In this document: piece by piece, positions 17,401 to 25,290 of the stretch
How positions within the stretch are numbered: position 1 is the first letter of the stretch
Layout: the number at the start of each line of letters is the position of its first letter
Assembly (NCBI RefSeq): GCF_000632845.1
Contig: NZ_CP007474.1
Span: 124,001-188,000, forward strand
Reading direction: 5' to 3'
Source of the DNA: Ehrlichia japonica
GTDB taxonomy: Bacteria; Pseudomonadota; Alphaproteobacteria; Rickettsiales; Anaplasmataceae
DNA: 64,000 bases
Position numbers and translations under genes: made by a program
The notes under the pieces: generated by a model
Database searches by the model: none
What the model was told of the DNA's origin: nothing
What the model saw: the letters and a program-made list of their open reading frames with translations, nothing else

Positions 17401-20223
17401 ATAAAGGGAGAAGGACATAAAAGGAATGATATTGTAGTTTCTTGGATGTATGCTTTCTTTAAATCTGATAAACAACTTTTCGAACTTTATGCAGCTCCTT
17501 TTGTTAAATTGATGTTGGGAATGGATCTAAACAAATTTATGAAATGGGGAAACTGTAGTGATGAACACATAAAATTGTTTAAGTCTATAAGTAAGTATGG
17601 TGAAAAATTGCCTTCAAAAGTACAAGATTTTATAGGGAAAATAGCTACTGGGGATTTTTGTAACACATTTTCTGAAGTAGCATTGTTGAATTCATACATT
17701 ACAGAATTGTCTGATTATGTATATAGTTGTGCATTAGGGAATGACGAAGAGGGATGTTTAGAAGGTCAATGGTCTACTAGTCTAGGGTCTGCAGCTTATA
17801 AGTTAGAGAAAGCAGTGTATCGTGACTATCAAGTTTTTACTGATGTGGGTGTTACAAGTAATAAAAAAGAGGTGTTTTTATTGCTTGATGCAGCAATATT
17901 TAATTATGTAATGTCTAAGTTAAATGTTGGTAATTCTGATATAACTAAAACATTATCGTTACTAAAGTCTAGGTCACCACATATTTTTAGTGAATTACCT
18001 TATGACACTATTTTAGAGTTACGGCAAGATGTTAATAATGTGAAGTATGGTGATCATAGGGTGAATATAATTACATTATGGTCTTATGCAACGTACAGTA
18101 TCTATGAGTGGGATGTTGAAAATTTTAAATCTTTTGTAAGCCTACTGCTGGAGTTAGATATGCAATCTATAAAAATTAGAAGGTGTACTAGTGATGTGCT
18201 TGATTTATTCAGGAGATGGGACCTTTACAGAGATAGGTTACCTAAGACCTTACGAGATTTCTTGGATAAAATACTTAACCGAGGTTTCTGTAGACAAGTG
18301 TTGAGATTCCCAGAATTAAAGACTGCATTGATAGGATATACGAATGTCTTGAGTGATGCATTGCGTGCAGGTCGTTTATTCAACTTTGGATCTCTATACC
18401 ATATAGACAATGTTGATAGGAAACAATTATCAAATGTAAAAGAGATATATTCTTATCTTGTGGATCTTTGGTCAGATGTTGGAAAGTTATCTTCTAGCAT
18501 TGCAAACCTTTTGGATAACCCAGATATCTATAAAATTTTCACTGATACTGGTATTACAAGCAGTAAAGAAGAAATATCTTTAATCATTGATGCGATCATC
18601 TTTAATTTATTGGTGTCGGAGACACAGGTTCACAGGGATAAAATGAACACGTTGTTGTTATTGTTTAATGATAATAATCGTGTTACTTCTGTTATGAGTG
18701 TAGATAATCGGGATGAGTTTCCTGGTATGGGTATTGTGGCTTTTCAGAGAAACATTACTAATAAGTATGGAGATGACTACGCTCATAACACTGATATAAT
18801 AGTGTTGTGGTCTTATATATCATATATTTCTTCCGAATCTAGATGGAGTATTCAAAAATGTAAATCTTTTATTAAGTTACTATTAGGAATGGATGTGGAT
18901 TTTGAAGCACTACAAACATGTGGCAATGATGTCGTTGATTTATTTAAGAAATTGAATACTTATAACAAAGATAAGTTGCCTTTAAAACTTCAACGTTTCT
19001 TGGATAAAATAAATGAAAAGAGTTTCTGTAAAAAGATATCGCAGTTTCCAGAACTGGAAACTTCATTAATAATGTATGTAAATGCATTAAGAGATATATT
19101 GCGTTCGGATAATGTATTGAAGTTAGGTTCTGCGCCTCATGTATATAATAATATAATATTAGATGAAGAATCTCTTAAAAGTCAAATGAAGGTGTATCAT
19201 ATGCTTCAAGGTTTTCTATCAAATATAAGGAAATCGTTTTTTAGCGTTGTAGATCTTTTGAACAATCCAGATATATATAAAATTTTTACTGATATGGGTA
19301 TTACAGATAGTGCAGAAGAAATATCTTTGATCGTTGATGCAGTCATCTTTAATTTATTGGTATCAGAAATAAAAATTGAGAAAAAGGTTGAATATAGTGC
19401 TGATATTTTTCAGCTGATGAAGTTTAGATTCTTGTCTCTTCCTCCAGGGAAAATGCCTGCTTGGTGGAAGTCTAACTTCTATAGTATTAACAAATTACGA
19501 CTAATTGATAATAGTGTTGTTAGTCATAGAGTTGATGTGTTTACATTATGGTCTTATATATCACATGCTTTTTTATCCATAATAGATTTTGAAAAGAACC
19601 CTAACGCTTTCACCGAAATGCTTTTTCCAGTATATCGGGAATTATATGAAGGATGGGGAAACTGTGATAAAGACGAAATAGCATTTCTTGAATCTATAAA
19701 TCAATATAGTGAAAAATTCTCTTCCCAGGTACAAATGCTTATAAAACAAAAAATAATGGAAAAGAGTTGTGGACGATCATCTGTGGTACGACTATTAAGC
19801 TCATATAGCATACTATTGCGAAAGTATATAGTTCAATGTATATTGAATGATGTGGATACAGAAAGTTGTGTTAATGGTTCTTCCCTACGTGCCAATATAT
19901 CCCATCTACAGCGTCAAGTTTATGAGAATAACTATAATTATCTGATGTTTCGTCCCTTTTCTCGTAGAACCCACAAGCTAAATACTGATGTGGTAGTTAT
20001 TCATTATCTGCTGGATCAGTTTGATGTTAATGAACGTAAGAAAATAAGTAGTATATTATCATCCTGGCCTATGTTTCCTAAGGATGATATTACAAGATTA
20101 CGGCAAGGTGCTAATGGTGATTATAAGGCAAATATGGTTGCATTATGGTTTAGTATGGTACGTTTTTTTAGCTCTATTGACTTGTTACCGTATTTTGTGA
20201 GATTGATTATGGAAGGAGAGTAA
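14470..20223 (+). CDS. giant exported Cys-rich protein P1 with five helical repeats
   Basis: Not a recognised family. 1917 aa. A signal peptide (Lys/Arg start, hydrophobic to about residue 20, 'APLHA' cleavage) implies export. The N-terminal core (about 30-580) is Cys-rich with 'PPPFC' and is shared with P2 and P3. A glycine-rich domain follows (about 583-775; 'IEAWGGGASG' at W598, closing 'VKLTCEKW' at C768-W771). From about 790 to the end there are five diverged repeats of 210-250 aa, each with an 'LP.K.Q.FL.KI' start (804, 1047, 1257, 1503, 1750), a 'FTD.GIT.S..E' block and an 'LWSY' block; the last is short. ATG 14470 is chosen over GTG 14461; no good ribosome site is seen. Position after virB4-2 and the Cys-rich core suggest a T4SS-linked surface protein, perhaps related to extracytoplasmic parts of rickettsial VirB6-like proteins, but no VirB6 membrane domain is visible. 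Confidence 0.9.
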   Translation: MKMWRCKGINLYLVILLSFVYTCAPLHAVMSFVSDDVVAYAWQNYNTYYGLHFSDYYKPLNSIENSVDSVMIKFASHNDYRARSFLEYMLGLYQDLENMYAVELGVPFNRQDRTFAQHDVIFMQLSSYWGKVTIHNIPIGGCKPLYAGTAIYGSVAAIAFLENTSISSEVCICLVGDCNVKPIRGECNQTSIRCKKVITASDPPPFCSMLDTSNIVSITPLAFSKQTFFSSGVKIHIYSGSEKLYAKELYAKSYKVGDRTSYNISYAGVPYEFQVYKGSYGKVCVEYINSGVKEKDVCFPSPELMRPKVTPSASGVHIQYQDCQGLSDCNVDMSSGTQNKDMGFSVIKPKINLNNYTLLSQYKCKDGKIVEDVNQCANGVSMRLGYVNDNNGNVTCVINMPFVPMKYSIKKNNRDLWLNIHEKMLSGYGVVDDGKEFERYVNCDHKFAIDIKSMTQDQLDKISSVKQDTFFNIAGHYNAKSAVCRGSMLYKYENYRLYEEGDQISCKDVVELDYGTRKIKVCNSLYVSDDDFTDFFHADGELKDIVPLNPILQGMCVSNFPSYEYKRRTLTRTILPTSYKLSIDKQSTECDFLKIEAWGGGASGISRSGKSGKAGNYVMGLLKFDKNIIDKKLIIEIGTGGKGVNSLSNSGGDTTVKLCDDNKNCLVKLVANGGDEGGNYLRDNSEGVNNLVHYRFAPGLQNSGENEILVPYQSADMPYGKVKKGDKECLCSSNLLEKNSNKYWGAGGCSSVYNCAQEGADGMVKLTCEKWSGPVGKIKLIDENSCDDLLVTLIEKINKSTSAIPNEVKEFLNKISQVDFCIYSKGFPNLMSSMYKYFSTVDEIFVSGNVSGDNLAGLRKELLTELSRAEVKAMLAKLGVHDSPATVLLYIDALDFNFGVNVSSVSSGLLNYYVSEGVFDYNFSENNTSHSKIPDDEAIMFNITSEKPEQSFSLELKDQEFIRQYKNFIDVIHKNVAIKGEGHKRNDIVVSWMYAFFKSDKQLFELYAAPFVKLMLGMDLNKFMKWGNCSDEHIKLFKSISKYGEKLPSKVQDFIGKIATGDFCNTFSEVALLNSYITELSDYVYSCALGNDEEGCLEGQWSTSLGSAAYKLEKAVYRDYQVFTDVGVTSNKKEVFLLLDAAIFNYVMSKLNVGNSDITKTLSLLKSRSPHIFSELPYDTILELRQDVNNVKYGDHRVNIITLWSYATYSIYEWDVENFKSFVSLLLELDMQSIKIRRCTSDVLDLFRRWDLYRDRLPKTLRDFLDKILNRGFCRQVLRFPELKTALIGYTNVLSDALRAGRLFNFGSLYHIDNVDRKQLSNVKEIYSYLVDLWSDVGKLSSSIANLLDNPDIYKIFTDTGITSSKEEISLIIDAIIFNLLVSETQVHRDKMNTLLLLFNDNNRVTSVMSVDNRDEFPGMGIVAFQRNITNKYGDDYAHNTDIIVLWSYISYISSESRWSIQKCKSFIKLLLGMDVDFEALQTCGNDVVDLFKKLNTYNKDKLPLKLQRFLDKINEKSFCKKISQFPELETSLIMYVNALRDILRSDNVLKLGSAPHVYNNIILDEESLKSQMKVYHMLQGFLSNIRKSFFSVVDLLNNPDIYKIFTDMGITDSAEEISLIVDAVIFNLLVSEIKIEKKVEYSADIFQLMKFRFLSLPPGKMPAWWKSNFYSINKLRLIDNSVVSHRVDVFTLWSYISHAFLSIIDFEKNPNAFTEMLFPVYRELYEGWGNCDKDEIAFLESINQYSEKFSSQVQMLIKQKIMEKSCGRSSVVRLLSSYSILLRKYIVQCILNDVDTESCVNGSSLRANISHLQRQVYENNYNYLMFRPFSRRTHKLNTDVVVIHYLLDQFDVNERKKISSILSSWPMFPKDDITRLRQGANGDYKANMVALWFSMVRFFSSIDLLPYFVRLIMEGE

Positions 20224-21197
20224 AGTCTTACAAAATTACTTGTTAGGACAATGAATGGAAGTTTATAGATAAAAACAAAAGCAAAAGTTTTTGAAAAGAT
20301 ATATGGGTTCCTAAAATTTGTAAATATCAAGAAAGTTAAAAAGCAGAATTATAGGTGCATTTAAGAATGTTATCTGTATGAAATATATATGAATTTGATG
20401 TATGAAGGCACTATTTTTTATAGAATTCACTGATTTGTAAAAATAATGGCACTGTAAATTTATCAGTGTTTTTGTAAAATGAGCTATAAGAGTAATTGTT
20501 ATTTACATTACATAACTGCAGCAGTGCTTTGTTTTAGAGAATAGTCATTTTTTATAGATTAATTGGGTGATTAATATAGTACAAAATATGCATTTTAGTA
20601 TAACTGACTGTTTTATGAAATTTTCTGATTTGTAGAAATAATTGTACTGTAAGTTTTTTATTGGACTATAGAATAATTATTTGCTGCGTTATAAAAGCTA
20701 TAGCGATGTTTTAGTTCAAGTAGTCAACACTTTTTATGTATTAATTAATGGTTAACATAATTTGTAAATGTGAATTGTGTCTTGTAAAGGCTATTGATTA
20801 ATTTTTTGCATATGTATAAGAATTTCTACTGTAAATAGTATGTTTAATGTTATGCATAACAATTTAGTTGAATAGTGAGGAGAAAGAAGATTTTATAATA
20901 TTAGTAGGATTATAGATTGAAGTTCTGTTGATGTTTTTATAGGTGAATTTGATGTGGTTTATTGAGGATAATCACCTGTTTATTACTGGTATTTCAATTT
21001 GCTAATCAGCTGTATATATTCTAAAGTATAATTTGATCTTTTAATGATATGACTTGTTATTCACTAATAGCATCTTAACTATAAGGTTGGTTCTGGTGTG
21101 TGTTTTATAATGCACAAATCTACAACCATGTAGATAATTGAATGGTATAATATACAATTTTAGATCTATATTTAGATGAGTGTATACCTTCTGTTAA
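20224..21197. repeat. gap P1 / P2 with degenerate 195-bp direct repeats
   Basis: Non-coding, about 970 bp. 'CTGATTTGTAAAAATAATGG' at 20430 recurs as 'CTGATTTGTAGAAATAATTG' at 20625 (195 bp later), with scattered matches on both sides, and a weaker third trace near 20820 ('TTTCTACTGTAAATAG'). The rest is AT-rich spacer with nothing else recognisable. Confidence 0.6.
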
Positions 21198-24100
21198 ATG
21201 GTAAAGTGTGTGTTAAAAAAAATAGCTCTTGTAATATTTTATTTGTATATTATCTTTCCCTACTCTAGTTTATGTGAATGTAGTGATAGTAGTACGTTTT
21301 ATACTTTGGATGAATTAGACAAGCATAGTCACCCTTTCTGTGATTTTATATTCAAGCAAGTGCCAGTTCTAGACTTTCGTATCGTACCATTTTATATGCA
21401 TTCATTTTTTGATCCCAAGTTATTTTTTATGCATCCTTCTAAAGGTTTGAAGCTTGTACCGGAGAGAAATGAATCGTTACATGTTGATTTCAAATCTATG
21501 ATGTCTAGTTATGCAAAACGTGCTAAGGACAGTAATAATCTAGCAGATTATGGTATTGTATATTATGGAATGTATAGAAGTGGAGATAATTTATGTGTCT
21601 ACTACAATAGTAGTGGCCAATGTGTAAAACAGTGTTTACCAATACCTGCATTAAGGCGACCTGTACTAAAAAATAGTAAAGAGCACGGACTTGTTGCTGA
21701 AATTAAAATGAGGAGTGTAATTGAAAGCAATCTAAATAGGGCTACTGGACGTGACTATAGGGATGAAGTAAAGGAAATGTCTATACCAGCCCTAAGTTCT
21801 GTATTGGGTGAGTCTATTAAGCTAATACAACCTAAGATGAACATAGAAACTCATGAGTTTGAAACTGGAAAATCCTGTATTGAAGGTAGATGCACTGAAA
21901 CTATAGAGGAAGTTGCAACTAACAAAATACAGCATGATAGTATAAAATGTTTACAAGGGTTAAATTATGTAAGAAAGGGGTATTATATAAAAAAATATGA
22001 TAAGACTATAGGAGGGCATAGATATTTCTGGTTAAGATTAAATAAAAAAAAATTAGTGCGTCATAGATATGATGGTGAAACATATTATCCATGTGATGAT
22101 AGCATGAGTTATGATCTTGATAATATAAACATGAGGTCTTTTGTAACTTCTATTAAAGTTCTTGGTAATCATTATACTATTCCTAGACTTGGACCCAGTA
22201 TTAATCCGTATAAAGGAAATACAGAGCGAAATTTGTGTAGAAATAGTCAATTATATTTTTATGTTCCAACTTATCTTAGAGAAATTGAGGATGAAAAAGA
22301 ATGTGTCTTTGGAGAGTTAAAGTATTCTTCTGATGAAGAAAAACATACTAAGAGTTGTTTATATAGTTATACAAGTGATGATTTTCAAACTTTTGGTCCA
22401 AGTAGAAATAAAAGTGAATTGGAGAATATGGATTTTATTCTACAAAATAATGGAGTTCCAGATGGATTAGTAGAAAGGAATTTGTATTTTGAGGAAATGT
22501 GTGTAGATCAGTTTCCTAAATATGAATATAAGGTTAAAAAGCATATATATGGTGCTAGAACAAAACGGTATGTATACGAAATAGATAGTTATCGTAAATG
22601 TGATTTTATAAAAGTTGAGGCTTGGGGAGGAGGTCAAGCTGGGTATATAAAGGATGGTAAAGCTTATTCTGGAGCTCCTGCTCATTATACTCTTGGTATA
22701 TTAAAAACTAATAATGAACGGTTAAAGGGAAAGAAACTAGTAATATATGTTGGAGAAGGAGGAAGATATCCAGAAGAATATGGAGAAGATACAGTAGTAG
22801 CTCTGTGTGATTCTGACACTTTTGATAGTACCTGTCAGATTTCATTTGTAGCTCGTGGATGTACTCATAATGGATGTGAGAAAAATAACTCTTCTATTAA
22901 TGATGATATTGTGGCGCATTATAGATCTGCTACTGGAGCAGATTTTAGTCAGCAAAGGCCTATATGGTTACAATATTATAGGTTTATTCCATGGGGAAAT
23001 CCTCATTTTCCTGATAGTTCTATTAGATTAAATCCTGATGATTGTGCAGGACCAGCAAATGCATTTGAGAAAAATCCAAATCAATATCCTGGTTCTGGAG
23101 GATGTGCAAATCTCAGTAAATCCATTCAACAAGGTGCAGATGGGTTAGTAAGGTTAACATGTGAAGTATGGAGTGGTAATACTACTCGAGTACAGAATAA
23201 GCAAAATGGTAACTACTCTTATGATAAAGATAAGAAATTATTGTGTAGTACAGACGGGGGTGGTGAATGTTTGAGGTCGGTTTGTATATATTCTACAAAC
23301 AATAGATATATGAAATTTAGGTCTCCTATTACTATGTTTGGCGAGGAATGTAAGCCTCTTGTTAAGCGACAGATCAATCTTCTTGCAAATATCTTTTTTG
23401 CAGGTAATAGAATGACTGTGAGACATGTTGGTCGTGATAAGTATTGTTATCAAAATCATGAAGGTAATGCGCCAACTAGAGGTTATGCATCTACTGTTGA
23501 TCAGGTAGCTTATAGTGGTAAAATTCGTATTAATCGTATAAAGTGTAGGAGAAGTTCGGATAAGATGGGTTTATCATGTTATAGAAGTAAAATAAGTCAG
23601 TTAAAGATGTCAGAAGATAAATATGTGTGTTGTTATCACAATATGGATGATCCAAATCATACAAGAGATATTTGTTGGAGAGAAAAAGGTGCTGATATAT
23701 TAAATAGATTTCATGACAGCAATTTACCTCCAGAATTGAGGCAGAATTTTGATGATGGAGGTAAAGAATTGCTTACTAATCTTTCTATGGCTTCTAAGAA
23801 GAAGTCAACGTCTAGTGCACAAACTAAAGTGCAGCAGAGTCAGACAACAAAGGTTATTAATCCTGTAAAATATAATTATGATATAAAAAAACAGTTATCA
23901 TACTTGTATACTCAAGATAACACTCAATATCTGAAAACTATTGATGCTTATTTGTTGCAGAATAATGATAGTGTATTTGTTAATATGTTAGCCCGAAAGG
24001 AGATTAGCTGTCCATTTAATGGTGAAATAAGGGTAGGTGGTTATGAAATAGGTACAAATTCAAAATATAAATGTTATTATAACACATTAAAGGATTATAG

Positions 24101-24845
24101 GGATTCAAATTCAAGAGACAAGCAACATGTTTTTGATTGGAAAGATGCTAATATTAGGCTTACTGATAGTTTTTTAACATTAGCAAAATTAGGAAATCTT
24201 CCAAAAAAATCACAACCTGAAAAACCAGTTAAAAAACAGTCTAATAGTGTGAATTTTACAGTAACAATGGAAGAAGAAAGTCTAATGAATTCAGAATATG
24301 CTTATTATCCTCAAGAAAAAACGTTTTGTTTTGACACTACAGATAAGGTACAAAATAAAGGATGTTTAACTTCTTTGTGTATTTACTCTCAAGATGGATC
24401 TTTTAATAATTCAGATAGTTATAAGTTGATAAAAGAGGGTGTTAATAATACCAATGCGTGTTTATCTGTAGATGCGATAAAGAGTGATAATAACATGGGT
24501 ACTGGTGTGAAGATATTATGTTCAAATGATGATCATTGTTGTTATAGTAATGATAAAATAAAAAAGTGTATACCTGATAAAGATCTTGCCTTATCATGTT
24601 ATAAAGAGAATCAGGAAGGCTCTTATATATGTTGTTATAGTAATATAAAACACCATAATCTTAATCAGAGTAATCAGAGTAATCAGAGTAATTATGTGTG
24701 TTGGAAAGGAAACCGAGCTATATGGCAAATACTTGGTTATTATAAGTTGTCAGAAGAAGCTATAAAACAAGTGAATAAGCAGCATGACGAAGTTATGGTG
24801 GGGCATATGGAGCAATCAAGGAAAAAGGTTCAAGTAAAAAAGTAG
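21198..24845 (+). CDS. large exported Cys-rich protein P2, paralogue of P1 and P3
   Basis: Unrecognised family, 1215 aa. Signal peptide (MVKCVLKKIALVIFYLYII..., cleavage near 'SSLCEC'). The N-terminal core (about 45-450) is homologous to P1 and P3 ('HPFC', 'CLPIPALRRPVL', 'ETHEFE') but lacks the first about 100 residues of theirs. The glycine-rich domain runs about 460-660 ('VEAWGGGQAG' with W476; closing 'VRLTCEVW' at C655). The C-terminal half holds two copies of a Cys module, about 683-827 and 1044-1169, each with 'C.....C L.S.CIYS', 'LSCY', 'VCCY.N' and '.CW'. They are separated by a Lys/Gln-rich hydrophilic linker (about 840-1030). A 9-bp repeat (AATCAGAGT x3, 24663-24689) encodes NQS repeats in module 2. 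The many paired Cys suggest disulfides and an extracytoplasmic site. Confidence 0.88.
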   Translation: MVKCVLKKIALVIFYLYIIFPYSSLCECSDSSTFYTLDELDKHSHPFCDFIFKQVPVLDFRIVPFYMHSFFDPKLFFMHPSKGLKLVPERNESLHVDFKSMMSSYAKRAKDSNNLADYGIVYYGMYRSGDNLCVYYNSSGQCVKQCLPIPALRRPVLKNSKEHGLVAEIKMRSVIESNLNRATGRDYRDEVKEMSIPALSSVLGESIKLIQPKMNIETHEFETGKSCIEGRCTETIEEVATNKIQHDSIKCLQGLNYVRKGYYIKKYDKTIGGHRYFWLRLNKKKLVRHRYDGETYYPCDDSMSYDLDNINMRSFVTSIKVLGNHYTIPRLGPSINPYKGNTERNLCRNSQLYFYVPTYLREIEDEKECVFGELKYSSDEEKHTKSCLYSYTSDDFQTFGPSRNKSELENMDFILQNNGVPDGLVERNLYFEEMCVDQFPKYEYKVKKHIYGARTKRYVYEIDSYRKCDFIKVEAWGGGQAGYIKDGKAYSGAPAHYTLGILKTNNERLKGKKLVIYVGEGGRYPEEYGEDTVVALCDSDTFDSTCQISFVARGCTHNGCEKNNSSINDDIVAHYRSATGADFSQQRPIWLQYYRFIPWGNPHFPDSSIRLNPDDCAGPANAFEKNPNQYPGSGGCANLSKSIQQGADGLVRLTCEVWSGNTTRVQNKQNGNYSYDKDKKLLCSTDGGGECLRSVCIYSTNNRYMKFRSPITMFGEECKPLVKRQINLLANIFFAGNRMTVRHVGRDKYCYQNHEGNAPTRGYASTVDQVAYSGKIRINRIKCRRSSDKMGLSCYRSKISQLKMSEDKYVCCYHNMDDPNHTRDICWREKGADILNRFHDSNLPPELRQNFDDGGKELLTNLSMASKKKSTSSAQTKVQQSQTTKVINPVKYNYDIKKQLSYLYTQDNTQYLKTIDAYLLQNNDSVFVNMLARKEISCPFNGEIRVGGYEIGTNSKYKCYYNTLKDYRDSNSRDKQHVFDWKDANIRLTDSFLTLAKLGNLPKKSQPEKPVKKQSNSVNFTVTMEEESLMNSEYAYYPQEKTFCFDTTDKVQNKGCLTSLCIYSQDGSFNNSDSYKLIKEGVNNTNACLSVDAIKSDNNMGTGVKILCSNDDHCCYSNDKIKKCIPDKDLALSCYKENQEGSYICCYSNIKHHNLNQSNQSNQSNYVCWKGNRAIWQILGYYKLSEEAIKQVNKQHDEVMVGHMEQSRKKVQVKK

Positions 24846-25290
24846 ATGCAAAAGCTAGTTAGATGTGTGAACTAAGTATGGTTATATGTTTGTATTTTTC
24901 AGGATATAATCTAAATGAGAAAGTCTAGATATGTAATTTTAATGTTGTAGTGTGTAAAAAGTTCTAATCATACATTTTATATTCGTAATAAGTGTTTAGT
25001 GATAATAAATTATTTAATCTATGGTTAATATTTAACCAGTGTTATATGCTCAACGTAGATAAGATAATAGTTGTGCTATCCAGGTACTGGCTATTTGGGG
25101 ATGAATTGACAATTATATAGTAAATTTATTGCTTAAGTTAATTAATCGAATCGATTTTGCTAAGTTTTTTAGAATTTTCTTAAAAATCATAACAATATAT
25201 TAACTAATATATTATATTTATCATAAAATATAATTAATATAGAGAAATGTTTATGTTAATATATTAAATTTTCTTTTCTACTAAGTATAG
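24846..25290. other. non-coding gap P2 / P3
   Basis: About 445 bp, extremely AT-rich near the 3' side (25190-25270). No coding frame, RNA gene or clear repeat seen. It presumably contains the P3 promoter. Confidence 0.5.

Noticed and set aside
14470-20223. Calling P1, P2 and P3 VirB6 proteins outright
   Set aside because: No VirB6/TrbL multi-span membrane domain is visible; only a Cys-rich core and gene position suggest a link.
21198-21290. Lipoprotein signal in P2 ('SSLCEC')
   Set aside because: The residues before Cys do not fit a lipobox; a normal signal peptide is more likely.
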